From: Sinonovacula constricta
Taxonomy: Eukaryota > Mollusca > Bivalvia > Cardiida > Solecurtidae
Direction of reading: 5' to 3'
Length of the DNA: 64,000 nt
NCBI GenBank assembly: GCA_007844125.1
Contig: CM017558.1
Span: 31,584,230-31,648,229 of the forward strand
In this document: positions 12,870 to 25,260 of the stretch, in pieces
Layout of the letters: every line of letters begins with the position of its first letter
Numbering within the stretch: the first letter of the stretch is position 1
The notes under the pieces: generated by a model
What the model was told of the DNA's origin: nothing
The model's input: only the letters and a program-made list of their open reading frames with translations
The model's database searches: none
Translations under genes and position numbers: made by a program

Positions 12870-13095
12870 AAGTACCACAATGTTTAATATCATTGAAGAG
12901 CCAGATGTATATCAAATTATTCTACAATACAATGTTTTACCCCTTTCATCTATTATATAGTCAGTCCGTTGGACGCATTTAAGCAAGTAAAATTCAATCG
13001 AAAAAACAACTAAATAGTTTATGTTTTAATATAAGCGACGCCATTTTGGGCAGTATTTTCTAACCTAGATACAGCGAGGATCCGTTGCTATGACA
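12870..13095 (+). repeat. dispersed repeat, direct copy of 30585-30800
   Basis: Shares, in order, agccagatg..tatcaaat, an acgccattttgggcagtatt-like block and a perfect agcgaggatccgttg with 30585-30800, about 17.7 kb away in the same orientation. No coding frame is shared. It could be a short interspersed element or remains of a segmental duplication. Confidence 0.7.
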
Positions 13096-13194
13096 GGCGT
13101 GTCTACATAATTCTTTGTAATCAAGGGTCTATGTAACAGAACTAGATGTAGTGTGAAGGAATATATTTCACTTTCTCCACTTTTGTTTAGAAAA

Positions 13195-13420
13195 GTGGGC
13201 GTAGTCGCCGACTGTAAGTACCCTGACTGCTTAGCCTCTCAATGAGTGGATTCGAGCCTGTTTGAGGCAAAGGACTTAATAAGGGACGGTCTTTCAGCTG
13301 ACCTGCTGAGCGTCGGAGCGTCGGTTAGTTTACCCAGATATTTGTCTGGAGTATCCTCCCTCCACCAAAATTGCTATACGTCGTTTAAATGATCATAAGT
13401 GATCACTGCGATGCATTTAC
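13195..13420 (+). mobile_element. tRNA-derived SINE (family 2)
   Basis: Starts with gtagtcgccgact and a tRNA-like head, then the family-2 body: aaggacttaat, acggtctttcagctga, tacccagatatttgtctgg and cctccctccaccaaaa. The same blocks recur in the best-preserved copy at 35448-35650 and in several fragments. The right boundary is approximate. Confidence 0.75.
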
Positions 13421-13949
13421 AAAAGAGAGGAGGTTTAAACGGTATTGCTAAACTGTCATTTTTTTTATAAATATCTAATAATTTAATCCCGCCTCCCTAT
13501 CAAATAAGTTGGAATACACTCTTACTTGTTGAAGTTAAAGTTCAAGTTGTTCACTATAACAAGGTGATGTTTATTAGTTTCTGTTGTTTTCCATGCCGCA
13601 ATCTGTTGTAAGACTTATCAAGGAAGACTTCCTTATATAAATTACTTAGTTACAAAGTTTAAAATATATTAGTCACGTAATGGTTTAACTTGTAGTTTCA
13701 AAAGAGGAAAATTCACTTTGAACATACATGCAACAATCTTAAGTTATCTTAAAACTTGGTTAAATATTTAATTAAAATTTAAATATAATATTTTTACACG
13801 AAACAATGACTTAACAACGTTCAGTTTAGATGGCTTTCATTTTAAGTGGTTAAATACCCTGCTCTAATAGGTAGCATTTTAATTGCAGAGTGTTATAGCG
13901 CTGAAGAACATATATTAAAATTCCCAAACAGAAACTTAACAATATAGAA

Positions 13950-14075
13950 TTCATGTGGGGAGGCTTTCCAGCTAACCTGTGGTTCTACTCAGGCACTTCA
14001 CTTATCTGGGGTCTTCCTCCACGAATAATTAGATAGGCATCGCAAATGTGACCTTAGTCGTGTCTGTGCGAGGTA
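13950..14075 (+). mobile_element. SINE family 2, partial (body only)
   Basis: Contains tttccagctaacctg, tggttctac, tatctggggtcttcctccac and taattagat, which correspond to the body of family 2. The tRNA-like head is missing. It ends in gtgtctgtgcgaggta, also seen in the 27950-28040 copy as gtgtcggtgcgatgta. Confidence 0.7.
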
Positions 14076-15529
14076 TCAAAAAGAAAATCAAAACAACACA
14101 GCAATGAATGCTTATCCCAAACAAGAAGTTATGTAGGACAAAAATTGGTAGATTATCGACCAATACACTTATTGACTTTGTTCACTACTGGGGAGTTCTG
14201 GTGAACAAGTTAATACTATTTTCATGACTTTTATGAAATAGCGCATTCAGGTAAGACATTTTAAAATGATAAGATCACAATCGTATGAGGAATACTAAAT
14301 TAGACTTAATCAAAATTCTGAGACAGTATATAACACACAACCGGCATTTCATTTGTGTTTAAGTAAATACATCGAGCCACTCAATGCAATGTTTTGACTG
14401 ACGGATGCACATTTCTAATATTAACGCATGGACAATTCAAAAAGGTACATGATTGTTAAAACAAGGAAAATATTTCCATAGCTTTGAGACTACAATCTTT
14501 TGAACGACAATATATTTAAAATGTAATCTAGCGATCAGATGTGTTTTTATTTCATAGTTTATCGTGATAGTAAAGGCTATTTGTAAATTGAAACGATCAT
14601 CACAGTCAGTATATTACGTCGTTTAATACATCAAAATTGTATATTAGTTAGCACAATTTCATGACGAGGATATAATAAAAATTTGCGACGATCTTTGATT
14701 TGAAAGGTTCAAGTGTTCAAATAAACCGACGCACATGATAGTCTCCCTCAGATCTAGTCTGCGACTTGTATACGGATCTGTATCAAACAATAAAGTATTT
14801 TGGTAAATAACAATGCATCAATTAATAAATGAGAGGAGAAAAGCAGATATGGTATAGAGTAATATATATATTGGAGGGACAGACATAGACAGCTACAGAG
14901 AGAAACACGGATAAAAAGACAGTCAGACAGACAGACAGACAGACAGACAGGTAGACAGACAGAGACAGAGAGAGGCAGAAAATAATCATTCCTTCGCCGA
15001 GATCTTTGTACCGCATAAACTGTAAAACTGAACGATTATAGTTGCTATATGTGTGTTTTATAAGGTACAAATTGTCATGATTACTGCAGTTTACAAACTA
15101 AGATAGGTACACGTATGTATGAGCCTATAAATACAAAGATGCTATATTTAACAACATTGTGGATGTTACAGAACTGATTCTTGTATGATAAGCATGTTTT
15201 ATGCGGCATTTTGGCTGGAAAACTGGTATTTGTATGGCCTACTTTACATTTGTTAACTTGTTTCCACTAGCAATATAAATTCAAGAAAATCCTCACAAAT
15301 TTGCATACTAAGGAAAAGTTACACTTCTTCTTTTGAAAGAATTGCTTGACAAAGATCAATAAGTGCAGTCATGAAACATAAAAGTAGTATGAATTAGATG
15401 AATTCGAGCAACAATTTCATTAATCTAATTCACGTAAAGTGCATTGATGCATAGTATACTTTTGCTTTGTTTATTTTTGTTTTTGGAAATACATGGTAGC
15501 GATCAATTATGATCAACATAGCAACGTCC
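14076..15529. other. non-coding stretch with a short simple repeat
   Basis: AT-rich sequence. It contains the (GACA)n tract listed separately; nothing else was recognised. Confidence 0.5.
14918..14975 (+). repeat. (GACA)n / (GA)-rich microsatellite
   Basis: Repeated cagacaga units followed by gacagagagagg. Confidence 0.9.
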
Positions 15530-15612
15530 GGCTTTTTGGTAGAGGAAGACCCCAGATACATGTCTGGGTAGAACCATCGACGCACAGCAAGTTCGCTGGA
15601 AGACCTTTCCAC
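15530..15612 (-). mobile_element. SINE family 2 fragment, minus strand
   Basis: The reverse complement contains ggtcttccagc-like, tggttctacccagacatgta and tctggggtcttcctctacca, matching the family-2 body. Confidence 0.7.
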
Positions 15613-15929
15613 ATTAAGCCCTTAGTATACTTTATCATACATTATTGAATTATTCTGAAATTTTCCCATAAAAATACTTCCGAGCGTATATTTGCATCGA
15701 CATCTCGTTGAATTTACAAGTATATAATACAACGTTAAGAAATACATAGGAAGGCTTGCATTCTTGCCAAAAATCATTTGAAATAAGACAATATTTACAA
15801 AACCTGGAAATGTTTACCAGGTACAGAAATAAACCAAAACTCAATATATTTAAGTGAAACAACAACAATATTTCTAAACTAACATGATTTGAAACAATCA
15901 GCCTTCAGCAAAATGTCGTACAAACTTAC

Positions 15930-15984
15930 CATACACATGGACATATCCCAGGAAAAAGACGTAAATCCCAAAGCTGCACCTCAT
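15930..15984 (-). CDS. minus-strand signal-peptide exon (orphan first exon 1)
   Basis: On the minus strand an ATG at 15984-15982 opens a 55-bp segment that ends at a consensus donor (g|gtaagtttgtacgac). It encodes MRCSFGIYVFFLGYVHVYG. Length, phase (1), the IYVFFLGYVH pattern and the 15 bases of intron after the exon match the locus A first exon. It resembles the locus B first exon equally well (IFVIY..LLGYVH). A promoter-proximal block shared with two other first exons lies about 160-205 bases upstream. No EGF or FTP exon in minus orientation was recognised to its left. It may therefore be an orphan start left by an inversion or duplication, or the first exon of a gene I could not trace. Confidence 0.65.
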
Positions 15985-16143
15985 CGCATATTTGGGCATG
16001 ACAATTGCCCGTCCGAGCTCGAATTAAACTGTATTCATGAGTAAAAAACAACATGAAATATTGAACTTAAATTCATCTTGCTATGCGACTTTACAGATAC
16101 TGTTCATGTACCTACAATAACAAGGAAAGTTATGACTGAATGT

Positions 16144-16190
16144 TACCAAGAGTCTTTCTTAAAGTGTAAGAGGTACTCAAACTAGAAACC
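16144..16190 (-). promoter_or_regulatory. conserved promoter-proximal block upstream of orphan first exon 1
   Basis: Read on the minus strand it contains ggtttctag, then ctcttacactttaagaaag, then ggtaac. The same order (gtttcc, ctct, tttaagaaag, aatg[a/g]ctaac) is found upstream of the first exons at 20748 (minus) and 37572 (plus), each time about 120-200 bases before the ATG. Conservation between paralogous non-coding flanks suggests a regulatory or 5'-untranslated role, or simply recent common origin. Confidence 0.5.
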
Positions 16191-16199
16191 ATTATATAT

Positions 16200-17519
16200 A
16201 TTATAAGCGTGATGCAGAGAGTACCTACTGAAGATTTAATTCTTTATTTCTATGTACCTTTAAATTAATTACTGTCGGTGTTTGGTTTTTTTTTTTCTTT
16301 CCTTTTTAATGTTGTGTTTTGATACTATGGTTTCGGGATGTTAAGGTATGTAAAAAGACCAAAACTGCGATGAGTATTCAAAAGAAAATAATACATCTTT
16401 TGTTAGAAGGACTACATGACTATGGATGTGACACTGATGAAAGTGCTGTCCAATTAGTGCAGTTTGAAAATCAGATGAAAAATATTAACCAGGAATTAAA
16501 AGAACAATTAAAATTAAAGAACAAATAAAAAAAACACACCTTGTCGATATCACCTACATGCCTTATACACAAGGCAAGAATATATATTGTACACATAGCA
16601 ACATTCCAACACCATTTTAATTTTGTTCATTAAAGTTTTGACCATTCACACCTAACTCAAAACTTTGTGAAAATGTTCATTTAAGGCCAGTGATGATAGA
16701 ATAGTCCAATTGTAAGCATGCGTGTAAAATAAAACCGGCTTTGTACCAAATTTAAGAAAAGATTACTCTTTTTACTCTTTAGCAAATTAAGGTCAAACAT
16801 TTGTATTCTTTATATTTTGCCTAAACTGATATCTATATTTTATATATCTCTTACCGGTGAAGCAGCATGTCTTTTCGAGCAGATTTTATACCAAATGGCA
16901 TCTGATTGGGCGATATAGTTGGACAAAACACAAAAAAGTAAATATCGTTTCTCTTTTGCACTAAGAATATTTGCTTGGTCATTTCGCACGTTCGCTTTCG
17001 GTAATGCCGAGGTTAAAAGAAATAGTTTCAAATTGATATTCAATGTACTCAGCGCACGGGCACAATTATGGTCGAAGTGGACGAGTTTTCCTACTTTTGT
17101 TGTAGCAATGCCTTGGAAAAATATGTGAGTGTAACGTTCAATTCATCGCTGGTTGGCTGCAAACTCTATGAAAGGCTTTTCTCGGGCTCGTCATAAAAAC
17201 GACAATTGTCTTGAAAAAAAAGAAATATCCTAAAATGAATTCTATCAAAATAAGAGTATATACACAATCAAAAAAATCTCCGATTAAACGTTGAACCTCA
17301 TCTTACCCGTGTTCACAGCCTGTTCATTGTCAACTTATTTTGTTCAAATCACTTGTATTAAGAAGATCAGACATACACTTAGTGTGTGCTATTTTCAGTG
17401 TTCTGTCTGTTGGTTTTCTTCCTTGTTAGTGCGGATTTGCATACGGTCGAGCCCATGTCTACGCCATTGGCCATGAAACTGGTACTGCTGTACAAGGAAG
17501 ACGGTCGGATTGCTGATAA
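16200..17519. other. non-coding stretch, no supportable gene
   Basis: Several short open frames (for example 69 codons at 16319-16528, plus strand, with a Glu/Lys/Gln-rich end) have no known motif and no convincing splice context. An open stretch at 17386-17577 runs into the minisatellite and is not recognised. Confidence 0.45.
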
Positions 17520-18325
17520 ATGTATATCTATAACATACTTATTATCCGCTATGTGTAAATCTAACGCAGTAGTCTAAAACATGTCAAGGTTATAACTGGT
17601 ATACTATGCAAATTTTAAACGACCGCTATGCATAAACCTAGTACAATAGGCTTTAACCATGACTATGGTATAACTGGCATAACTGGCACATTTTTTTCAT
17701 CAGCTAACGGAACAGTCTATACACATGTCTAGGTTGTAACTGGCATGACAGTCAAAGTTTACTATTCACTCAGTGTAGACACAATGTAACTGCCTAAACT
17801 AATGTCTATGTTATAACTGATACAACAGGTAATGTTGTATCCTCAGCTAAGTCTGCTCTATTGACACAGACTAAGACCCTGTTTAGGTTATACCTGTTAT
17901 ATCATCTACAATGTTATCATCAGCTGATTGTAAACCTAATGCACCAGGCTAATACAATGTCTGCAATATAAATTGTATAACAGTCAAAGTTTTATCTTAC
18001 CCTAAGACTTACCCTAATACCAACAGCTAAAACTAAGTCTGTTATATAAATTATATAAATTTTATAACAGGCAACATTTTGTTATTAGGTAATTGTAGCC
18101 ATAATTCAAAAGCCTAAAACTATGTCTGTTGTAAAATAGGTATAACGAGCAAATCATCAGCTATGTGTAAACGTAAAACAAGTGGCTATGGTCTTGTCTA
18201 CAATATAACATGTACCAAGCAACGTTTTATTATCAGCTCCGTGTAACCCTAATGCATCGGCATAAACCATGTCTAGGTATACTGGTATAACATACATTGT
18301 TTTATCATTAACTTAGTGTATATTT
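17520..18325 (+). repeat. diverged minisatellite, unit about 75 bp, roughly ten copies
   Basis: Successive units share catcagct..gtgtaaacctaa, then aggctaaaaccatgtct and then gttataactggtataac. Well-preserved unit starts are near 17911, 18156, 18231 and 18305; the last three are spaced 74-75 bases apart. Units in between are interrupted by small indels. Confidence 0.85.
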
Positions 18326-19600
18326 AATATCTAGGTTGTAATTGGTATAATTGTACGCTGCATGTTTTAGTCATGGATCTACAAGCTTTGCATTTGAATA
18401 CCTAAATATACGTTCAAAATCTGTATATGATTTATAGTATCTATTATAGCTTACCATGATCCTGGCAGATTTGCAGAAATACATTTTTGCGTTATATATG
18501 AAGATTTGGGATTATATTTTGCAATTATATGTTATTTGTACCCGTAACACATGCACATTTCTTATTCACTATACAGCACTTTTTCTGATTTCTATTACGT
18601 CAGATCAGCTTAACGTTGCTGTGTACTACATGTAAAAGTGTATGGAATAATAATAAATAATGCAAGGTAAGGTGTAATTAAAAACGTATTATTGATAAAG
18701 TGCTATCTTATCTTATAAATTTGTAACGCTTACAAAAGCTGTGCGTGAAATAATCGTTTTGAAATGTAATTTTGTCATTGCAGCATGCTATAACAAAGAC
18801 ATTTGTCATTTGAGTTTTCTTGTTTTCTATTAAATACACCCATGTTTTCTTATATTACACATGTTTATTACAGGTATTTCATTGATGACGTCGTCGACTT
18901 CACCACAATGCAGATTGTCTTATACCAATATTAAATATAATATTATTGTTAAAATACCGTAAAGTATTATATATTGGCGACTAAAATCATTTGATTAAAA
19001 GAATCTGACGCTCGAAGTTTGTCAATATATAGCACATATACATTTTTTAAATTGTCTTATTTTCATAATCACACTTACGGAGAGCGTGTTATTACACTTT
19101 TATTCAACGAATTGCATTCCTTGCAACAAAATACGCAAGAAAACACTATGGAATTTTAACAGGTAAATGAACATCCCTTTATACACTAAAATAATTCTAT
19201 TATTTTTTAACATCACACGTGACAATTTTGTGTAACATATAACATTTAAACATTAACACAGTAACACCTGGATAAGCACTTTATCGGCTGCATTCACAAG
19301 GAACAGTTTGTAACCATGGTTACTAAGGCACTAACATGTCGCTTGATCTTTGTACATGTTATTATGAATAATAAAAATAACTTATAAAATATATTAATAA
19401 AAAGGATCAATAGTGTTTATATAACAAATACAGTAAGACATCGGCTCATATTGCATTCATAAAGCTCTTGTATCCAGAAAATTATTTACCACCAACTATA
19501 CACTTCTCACACAGAAGTACAGGATACATACTTATACATCTATATCTTATCACTAACACCTCTAACTATTTATGCAATACTTAATCATGAAATAATTATA
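18326..19600. other. non-coding stretch, nothing recognised
   Basis: AT-rich sequence between the minisatellite and the pogo-like element. No exon was seen on either strand. Confidence 0.5.
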
Positions 19601-20555
19601 CAGTTGAACTGCAGTTATTCGAAGTTGTCGGGACCGCCGATTTACTTTACTTCGACAAATGCATAGATTGGAATAATTCAAATTGCCGTCACCTTAAGAA
19701 GACGACTAGACTAGGATTCCGTCATTTTGATTCTCCGCAGTAATGTAAAAGAAGCAGTGTATATGCCATAATATTGTTCACAGTGAAAGATAAGAAAAGT
19801 TACTTGGTGGAAAAACAAATGGAATAAGCACCATAGTTTTTATTGTACTCTTTTCAAAATAAAAACAAATCAAACTCTTCATGCATGTATGTATAAAGTA
19901 TGTCGAATAGACGTGATTTCATCATTGTCAAGAAACTGCATCATAAATGCATATTGGTGGCAAGCACATATAATTAAATCACGTAGTATTAAAGTGTAGC
20001 TGATCTGGGTAGCCCCTTCATGCTGGATTGTACATCTAAGATTTCAACCGCTATGTTTGAAATTTCTCAATTGAGTTGACGGGGATATCGGTCAGCATTT
20101 ATACTTACCCACCCTGACAGTAGCGCTGTGAGGCAAAGGTAATAAAAGTCAACCTTTGAGTCTATTGTCATCTTGCTTAAATGATGGTACATTGTAACTA
20201 GTTGTCAAACTCATCAACACGTCATATCCAAATAACAACTTCAACCAACCAATTTAAGAAGCCAAACACCGATGTTACAGGTGTAAGATCCCTTTAAATT
20301 TGACAAGTGACCATACACAATGGCCGACCTTTGTTGGTATGTATATGATGTGAGCGGGCTTTGGAAAAAATGTGTGAAGAAGCATTAAAGCTGAATGTTG
20401 GGGACCAAAATTGACTTCGAATAATGCAGAAACTTTGATTAATGCAAAATCATAATTCACATTTAATTATGTACAGAACAAATCGGGACCAGCAAATAAC
20501 TGCGTATAATGCCTCGGCTTCGAAAACCCGAGTTTGAATAACCGAGGTACGACTT
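19601..20555. mobile_element. pogo/Tigger-like non-autonomous DNA element
   Basis: Flanked by TA at 19599-19600 and 20556-20557. The left end reads cagttgaactgcagttattc and the reverse complement of the right end reads aagtcgtacctcggttattc: imperfect terminal inverted repeats of the kind seen in Tigger-type elements. Subterminal motifs (ttcgaa, gggacc, ttgaataaccgag) repeat on both sides. No transposase frame was recognised, so it is best described as a MITE-like derivative of the Tc1/mariner superfamily. Confidence 0.7.
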
Positions 20556-20693
20556 TATTCATTCCGATGAAATTTGTAAAGAAAACACTTCATGAAAACT
20601 TCGAATTTCGAACCAGAGAGAGCCAAAAAGGTATGCAAATACAGATGCATGTAAATATCACCTAGCACCGTAAATAATATCGTACAAACGTAC

Positions 20694-20748
20694 CATATAC
20701 ATGAACATAATCCAGAAGAAAGAAGTAAATCACAAATATGTTGCTCAT
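20694..20748 (-). CDS. minus-strand signal-peptide exon (orphan first exon 2)
   Basis: On the minus strand an ATG at 20748-20746 opens a 55-bp exon ending in phase 1 at g|gtacgt. It encodes MSNIFVIYFFLLDYVHVYG, closest to the first exon of locus B (IFVIY..LLGYVH). A conserved promoter-proximal block lies about 115-170 bases upstream. No downstream EGF or FTP exon was recognised between here and 16.2 kb on the minus strand; the pogo-like element starts only 139 bases downstream, so that intron has at least been invaded. It may be an orphan or a degraded gene. Confidence 0.65.
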
Positions 20749-20861
20749 TTTAGACGTAAACGTTAAACATGAGCACAATAATATTCAAAACTTTACTCGA
20801 ATGCAGCTTGTTTTCACGAACGAAATGCATAAAGCTACAAAACATGGATGGACAGTACTGA

Positions 20862-20915
20862 TTGTTAGCCATTGTCTTTCTTAAAGTGAAAGAGACAATT
20901 CAAGCCGGAAACTTA
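20862..20915 (-). promoter_or_regulatory. conserved promoter-proximal block upstream of orphan first exon 2
   Basis: On the minus strand it reads aagtttcc, aattgtctct, tttaagaaagacaatggcta. It is closely similar to the plus-strand block at 37384-37424 and more distantly to that at 16144-16190. Confidence 0.55.
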
Positions 20916-20920
20916 TGTCA

Positions 20921-22494
20921 TGAATCAGCGACAACATGTGATTTATTGAGTAATTACATTATTTTATAGCTTTTGTTTTTCCTTTTAGTGGTGTTGTGTT
21001 TTGATAATATGACTCAAGTATTTAAAAATATATTTTTATATTTACAAAAGTAAAAGTATTTTCAATATTAAGACTGTACCCTTCTTGGGCTAAAAACTTT
21101 GAAAAGAAGGAAACAAATACAGCGATAGAAAATAAAGTGATTTAACTCTACCTCGAAATGTGTCTACACTGGTACACGTTGCTTATGTTCTTGTCTAAAT
21201 GGCACACACACTGGGACACATTGTGGGATGGGATTAGGGATGAGCCGGCTTCTTTGCCGATACAGTGCAGCGACATTTTTTGCATTATAGCACAGGGGCA
21301 CTTATGATATATTCATTTAGAAAAAGTACATTTGTTATGGTAGTTTTATAAACTAAAAGCCCTGTAGGCGTATGGTTTCATCACAGAACATGTCAAGCCA
21401 AAGTCTTTGAAAATGTGCTCCTTCATTTCTATTATTGTTAGTAATGTTCTTATTGTATGGGTAGTGTACATACATGATGGCGTGGTAACATGGAGGTGGG
21501 GGTGGAGGCAGTTTAAATGGATTAAGATGACTGCAACTAGACATAGAACATTTTTTCTTCATATTACCAACGTTCTATGTCTTGTATAGGTTTATATCTA
21601 TATATGATTGTTTGACATTTATTCCATAACATCCTAAACATTCATTTGATTTTCAGATTCATGTAAGGTAATAAATAGTATCTATATGAGTAAGATGGGA
21701 TTATAAAATTGAATATGTTTTTTTTTTAATATTGTAAAGATCAGGATGGTGTATTGCAGGCTTAACTTAATTGCTGTTTTAATATTATTATCATGATTTA
21801 GGTTGTGCTAACTCTCCTCTCTCAATTAAGCCGTCAGCAGTCAACAGTGTAAAAATTAGATAAAATTTGCTGCTTTCCTTATGTTGATATATAACCCAAC
21901 GTCATCGTAACAGAAACCTCTGTGCCTTTGGTGGCTGCAAAGAAAATAAATAATATTTACGTATGTTCATTAAGTTGACGACGAAAGAGTAATAATGACA
22001 TCCGTTGTTCTTATATAGGCTTGAAGCAAAATACAATACAAAATGTGCATTCGCTGGGAGACAACAACTTTAATAGATGTTGTTGCTTTGTTATCAACGT
22101 TTTTTTTGGCAAATGTAAAGCACATTAATTAACACATATGTTCATATTTTCAACTTTATGCAACTGTTCTCAATGGAATACAAACCCATGCCTTGAGGGT
22201 AGAAGTATAGTGAAATGTTCCGGAATAAGGAAGATGTGTCTATATTGGCAGCTGTAAAAACAACTTTACAAAAAACTCGTGACAGATTTAGACTATACTT
22301 TTTGTCACAAACTTGTTTTATTATTTTTATTAATGTATCCATTTAAGTACAAAACACGCCAATATAGTCTCAAGATCAATATTTGACGTTATAAGGCAGA
22401 TATTTTTAATGTTTGCTAGTTGGCAAGATAGAATGACTATTAAAAAAAAAACTTGAAATTCCATTTTAATTGCAAAACACCAGTGGTTCTACAA
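20921..22494. other. non-coding stretch, nothing recognised
   Basis: AT-rich; overlapping short frames around 21350-21590 have no recognisable motif. Confidence 0.45.
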
Positions 22495-22594
22495 NNNNNN
22501 NNNNNNNNNNNNNNNNNNNNNNNNNNNNNNNNNNNNNNNNNNNNNNNNNNNNNNNNNNNNNNNNNNNNNNNNNNNNNNNNNNNNNNNNNNNNNN
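22495..22594. other. assembly gap, 100 Ns
   Basis: Exactly 100 N characters; true size unknown. Confidence 1.
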
Positions 22595-24395
22595 CTGCTT
22601 TAATGCCTATATAAATTTTATTTTATGTCTTTTATACACTTATAGAATCATGTATATATTTAACCTTATTAGCGATGAAATAGTCAGTTTATTAATAAAT
22701 GTTCACTAAATATTCAAAGTAAAAATACGCTTGGCATATATTGTAATACAATATTTGCAATATAATTACCAACATAGATAGCTACTTTATCCTACAAATG
22801 TGAACTCTTTAATCTACAATCACATTTTGCACTTCATAAAAACGCTTCATATCCTTTTGTTTAGGTTCACGACTTCAATTTCAGAGTTTTGGGTGATATA
22901 TCGATATCTATAATCGGTGTAAATCAGTCTTTGTCATCTATTTGTTTTTACTTTCTATTTATTACCTTAATACTTCAGCAAAACAAGGAAATCACCTACC
23001 GTTCCGTTATACAATATTTTGTGTTTAGAAATGGTGAAACCTCTGTCTTGCTCAAAAGAAAAGTCTGGACTTTCAATCGCAAAAGATCGATCTAATAGAA
23101 ATAATATTCTAAAGAAAATATCAACAACAGACACAAATCACTGTTTCTTGCCACTTAGAATGAGCTATATGCTGTTTGTCTATCCACGAGATGTTCTGTT
23201 GTTAAATATCATACTTTCAGTCAGGGTTTATATCAGGACACGTTGTGTTCTACATAATAGATACTTAAACTAGACAAACTTGCCACTCGATAGACCTCAT
23301 ATTTTGCAAATACCGTCTAAAGTAGACATTTTGTGAAAGTAAGCAAAGATCAAAGAAGAACAATTACAGTAGCAACTAATCAACAATGACTTGTACCTTC
23401 CATTTGACAATTTTGTAGACTGTAGTTATAGGAAAAGGAATATTAACACTTAAAGTTTCGCTAAACATGCCTAAAAATGCACTCATGAATTCTGACAAAT
23501 TATAATGTCACTCTTTTGTTGCCCACAAAAGTTAGACAATTTTAATATGATAACTCTGTTACTTCCATGAAATAATGAATAACGCCAATTTCTGACAAAC
23601 TAGAATAGTTGTATGTTCGGCTATAAAATTAAGTACACACATTTCCGTTAAAATAAAAAATACCCCAGCAACAAGTTGATAAGCCTCCTAAGAAGTACCT
23701 AGATATATCTTGATAATTGTATCTGTTTTGTGAAAGTTGTTTAGTATATAAGCATATAAGAAATGTCCATTAAGTCAATAATTTGCAATTAAATCATCAT
23801 AAACCTTATTACATGGACCTATTTACTCCAGAAAATACCTATTGTGACGAAAATATTTGTGAATATCTGATTACAGAAAATTGCTCTAAACAATTTTAAT
23901 AAATGGCTTACTTTGAGATTTTTTGTAAACAACAGGTTTAACTTCAGATTTTTAAGCTTTCAATTGAAAAGCAATAATTTATTTGCTCCAAATTACAGTT
24001 CATCATTTAAATGTAACTGACAACTTAGTTCTACAAAGCAATGAAAATACATTAAACAAAAATACACGAGAAATAGACACAGGGTTCAATTACCATTTTA
24101 CTGTCCTGAGGACACCGTCGTCCTGGCGATGTTTCACAATGATTGAATACATACTGTCTTTGACTTCTCAAGGTTAAATGTAAAGGCCAACATGACAATA
24201 AGAGTAAAATATGCATTGTTTAGGGGTTATATAATTCAGGGATGGATCCGGGAGAATGGGGGATCCATCCGACGCCCCACCATACAGGTAAAAGTGTAGA
24301 GTTGTGAATTACACATATTGAGGTTAAAACATACAAAGATTTTAAAGCATTTTTTGTCTGTTGACTGCTTATGTCGAAGTTAATATCCATTACTC
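22595..24395. other. non-coding stretch, nothing recognised
   Basis: AT-rich. Open frames of up to 84 codons (for example 23019-23273, plus strand) show no domain or splice evidence. Confidence 0.45.
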
Positions 24396-24500
24396 TGTGT
24401 GTGTGTGTGTGTTTTGTTGTTGTTTTGTGTGTGTGTGTGTGTGTGTGTGTGCGTGCGCGCATGTGAGTGTGCGTGCGTGCGTGTGAGTGTGCATGCGTGT
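24396..24500 (+). repeat. (GT)n microsatellite, interrupted
   Basis: GT runs at 24396-24413 and 24426-24450, followed by a GTGC/GTGA-rich degenerate part. Confidence 0.95.
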
Positions 24501-25174
24501 GTGCGTGAATGAAGCTACTATATGAGTTATTGTTAAAAGGTGATTTTATGGCATCTAAACGGTTATTTTTACAGCTTAAACATATCACTGCTGTCACCAT
24601 GAAACAATTTACACATTTAACTAAAGATTATGGTTGCAACTTAATGTTCACCATTTTATTATAGATAATTCTGCATTCTTTTTATGTTTTCAATAAAAGA
24701 GAAACAATAGGAAAAGTGGCCCCACTAATATATCTCCAAGATCCCAAATGCTCAATCAAGCAAGTATTAACAGAGGAGGATATTACTGTTGTACTTTTGA
24801 GGCAGTTTGTACTATTGCCATATTCTGCGTAAAGTATCCGAAATTTAGACTGGACAGTCTTCATTTCAAGATCATATATAGTGTAAACACCTTTATCGAA
24901 AGATTTCCGTCTAATAAAGAACCTTCCTCCGACCTTGATAATGTTTTTGTTATAGAGCTGTTCACACCTTGTCTCTTTAGACTAAGTTGGTGCTTGTGAG
25001 TTCAAAAAGGTGTAATAGGAGCCATAAACAACTTTTTAAAAGGTTAGTTATTAAATTAATGTGCCATTTACGTATTCTACACGAAGATAATAATTGCTTT
25101 CAAGTACTTGTTTTGACACCTTTTTATTTGCAAAGATGGAGTTCATACTTTTAAACAACTTCCTGCTATTTAAA
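24501..25174. other. non-coding stretch, nothing recognised
   Basis: Contains an 83-codon open frame (24748-24999, plus strand) with several cysteines. Neither an EGF nor an FTP spacing can be read from it, so it is not called. Confidence 0.4.
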
Positions 25175-25260
25175 TGGAGACCGCACACAAAATATGTCTT
25201 GGTAGAACCAACGACGCACCACATCAACAAGAAGACCCTTTTACGTCTTTTATCCTTACT
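25175..25260 (-). mobile_element. possible SINE family 2 fragment, minus strand
   Basis: tatgtcttggtagaaccaacgacgcac corresponds, as reverse complement, to the gtgcgtcgatggttctacccagacat part of the copy at 15530-15612. Only this core is recognisable. Confidence 0.5.

Noticed and set aside
17386..17577. Open stretch following an acceptor-like tccttgttag
   Set aside because: No known domain and no donor in a convincing phase; the end runs into the minisatellite.
8569..20690. Search for minus-strand EGF or FTP exons belonging to the two orphan first exons
   Set aside because: No reverse-complement Cys pattern or FTP motif (AVDG, CEV.FG) was found by eye; a profile search could still reveal diverged ones.
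24220..24600. 126-codon minus-strand frame rich in His/Thr
   Set aside because: Spans a (GT)n repeat; no motif outside it.
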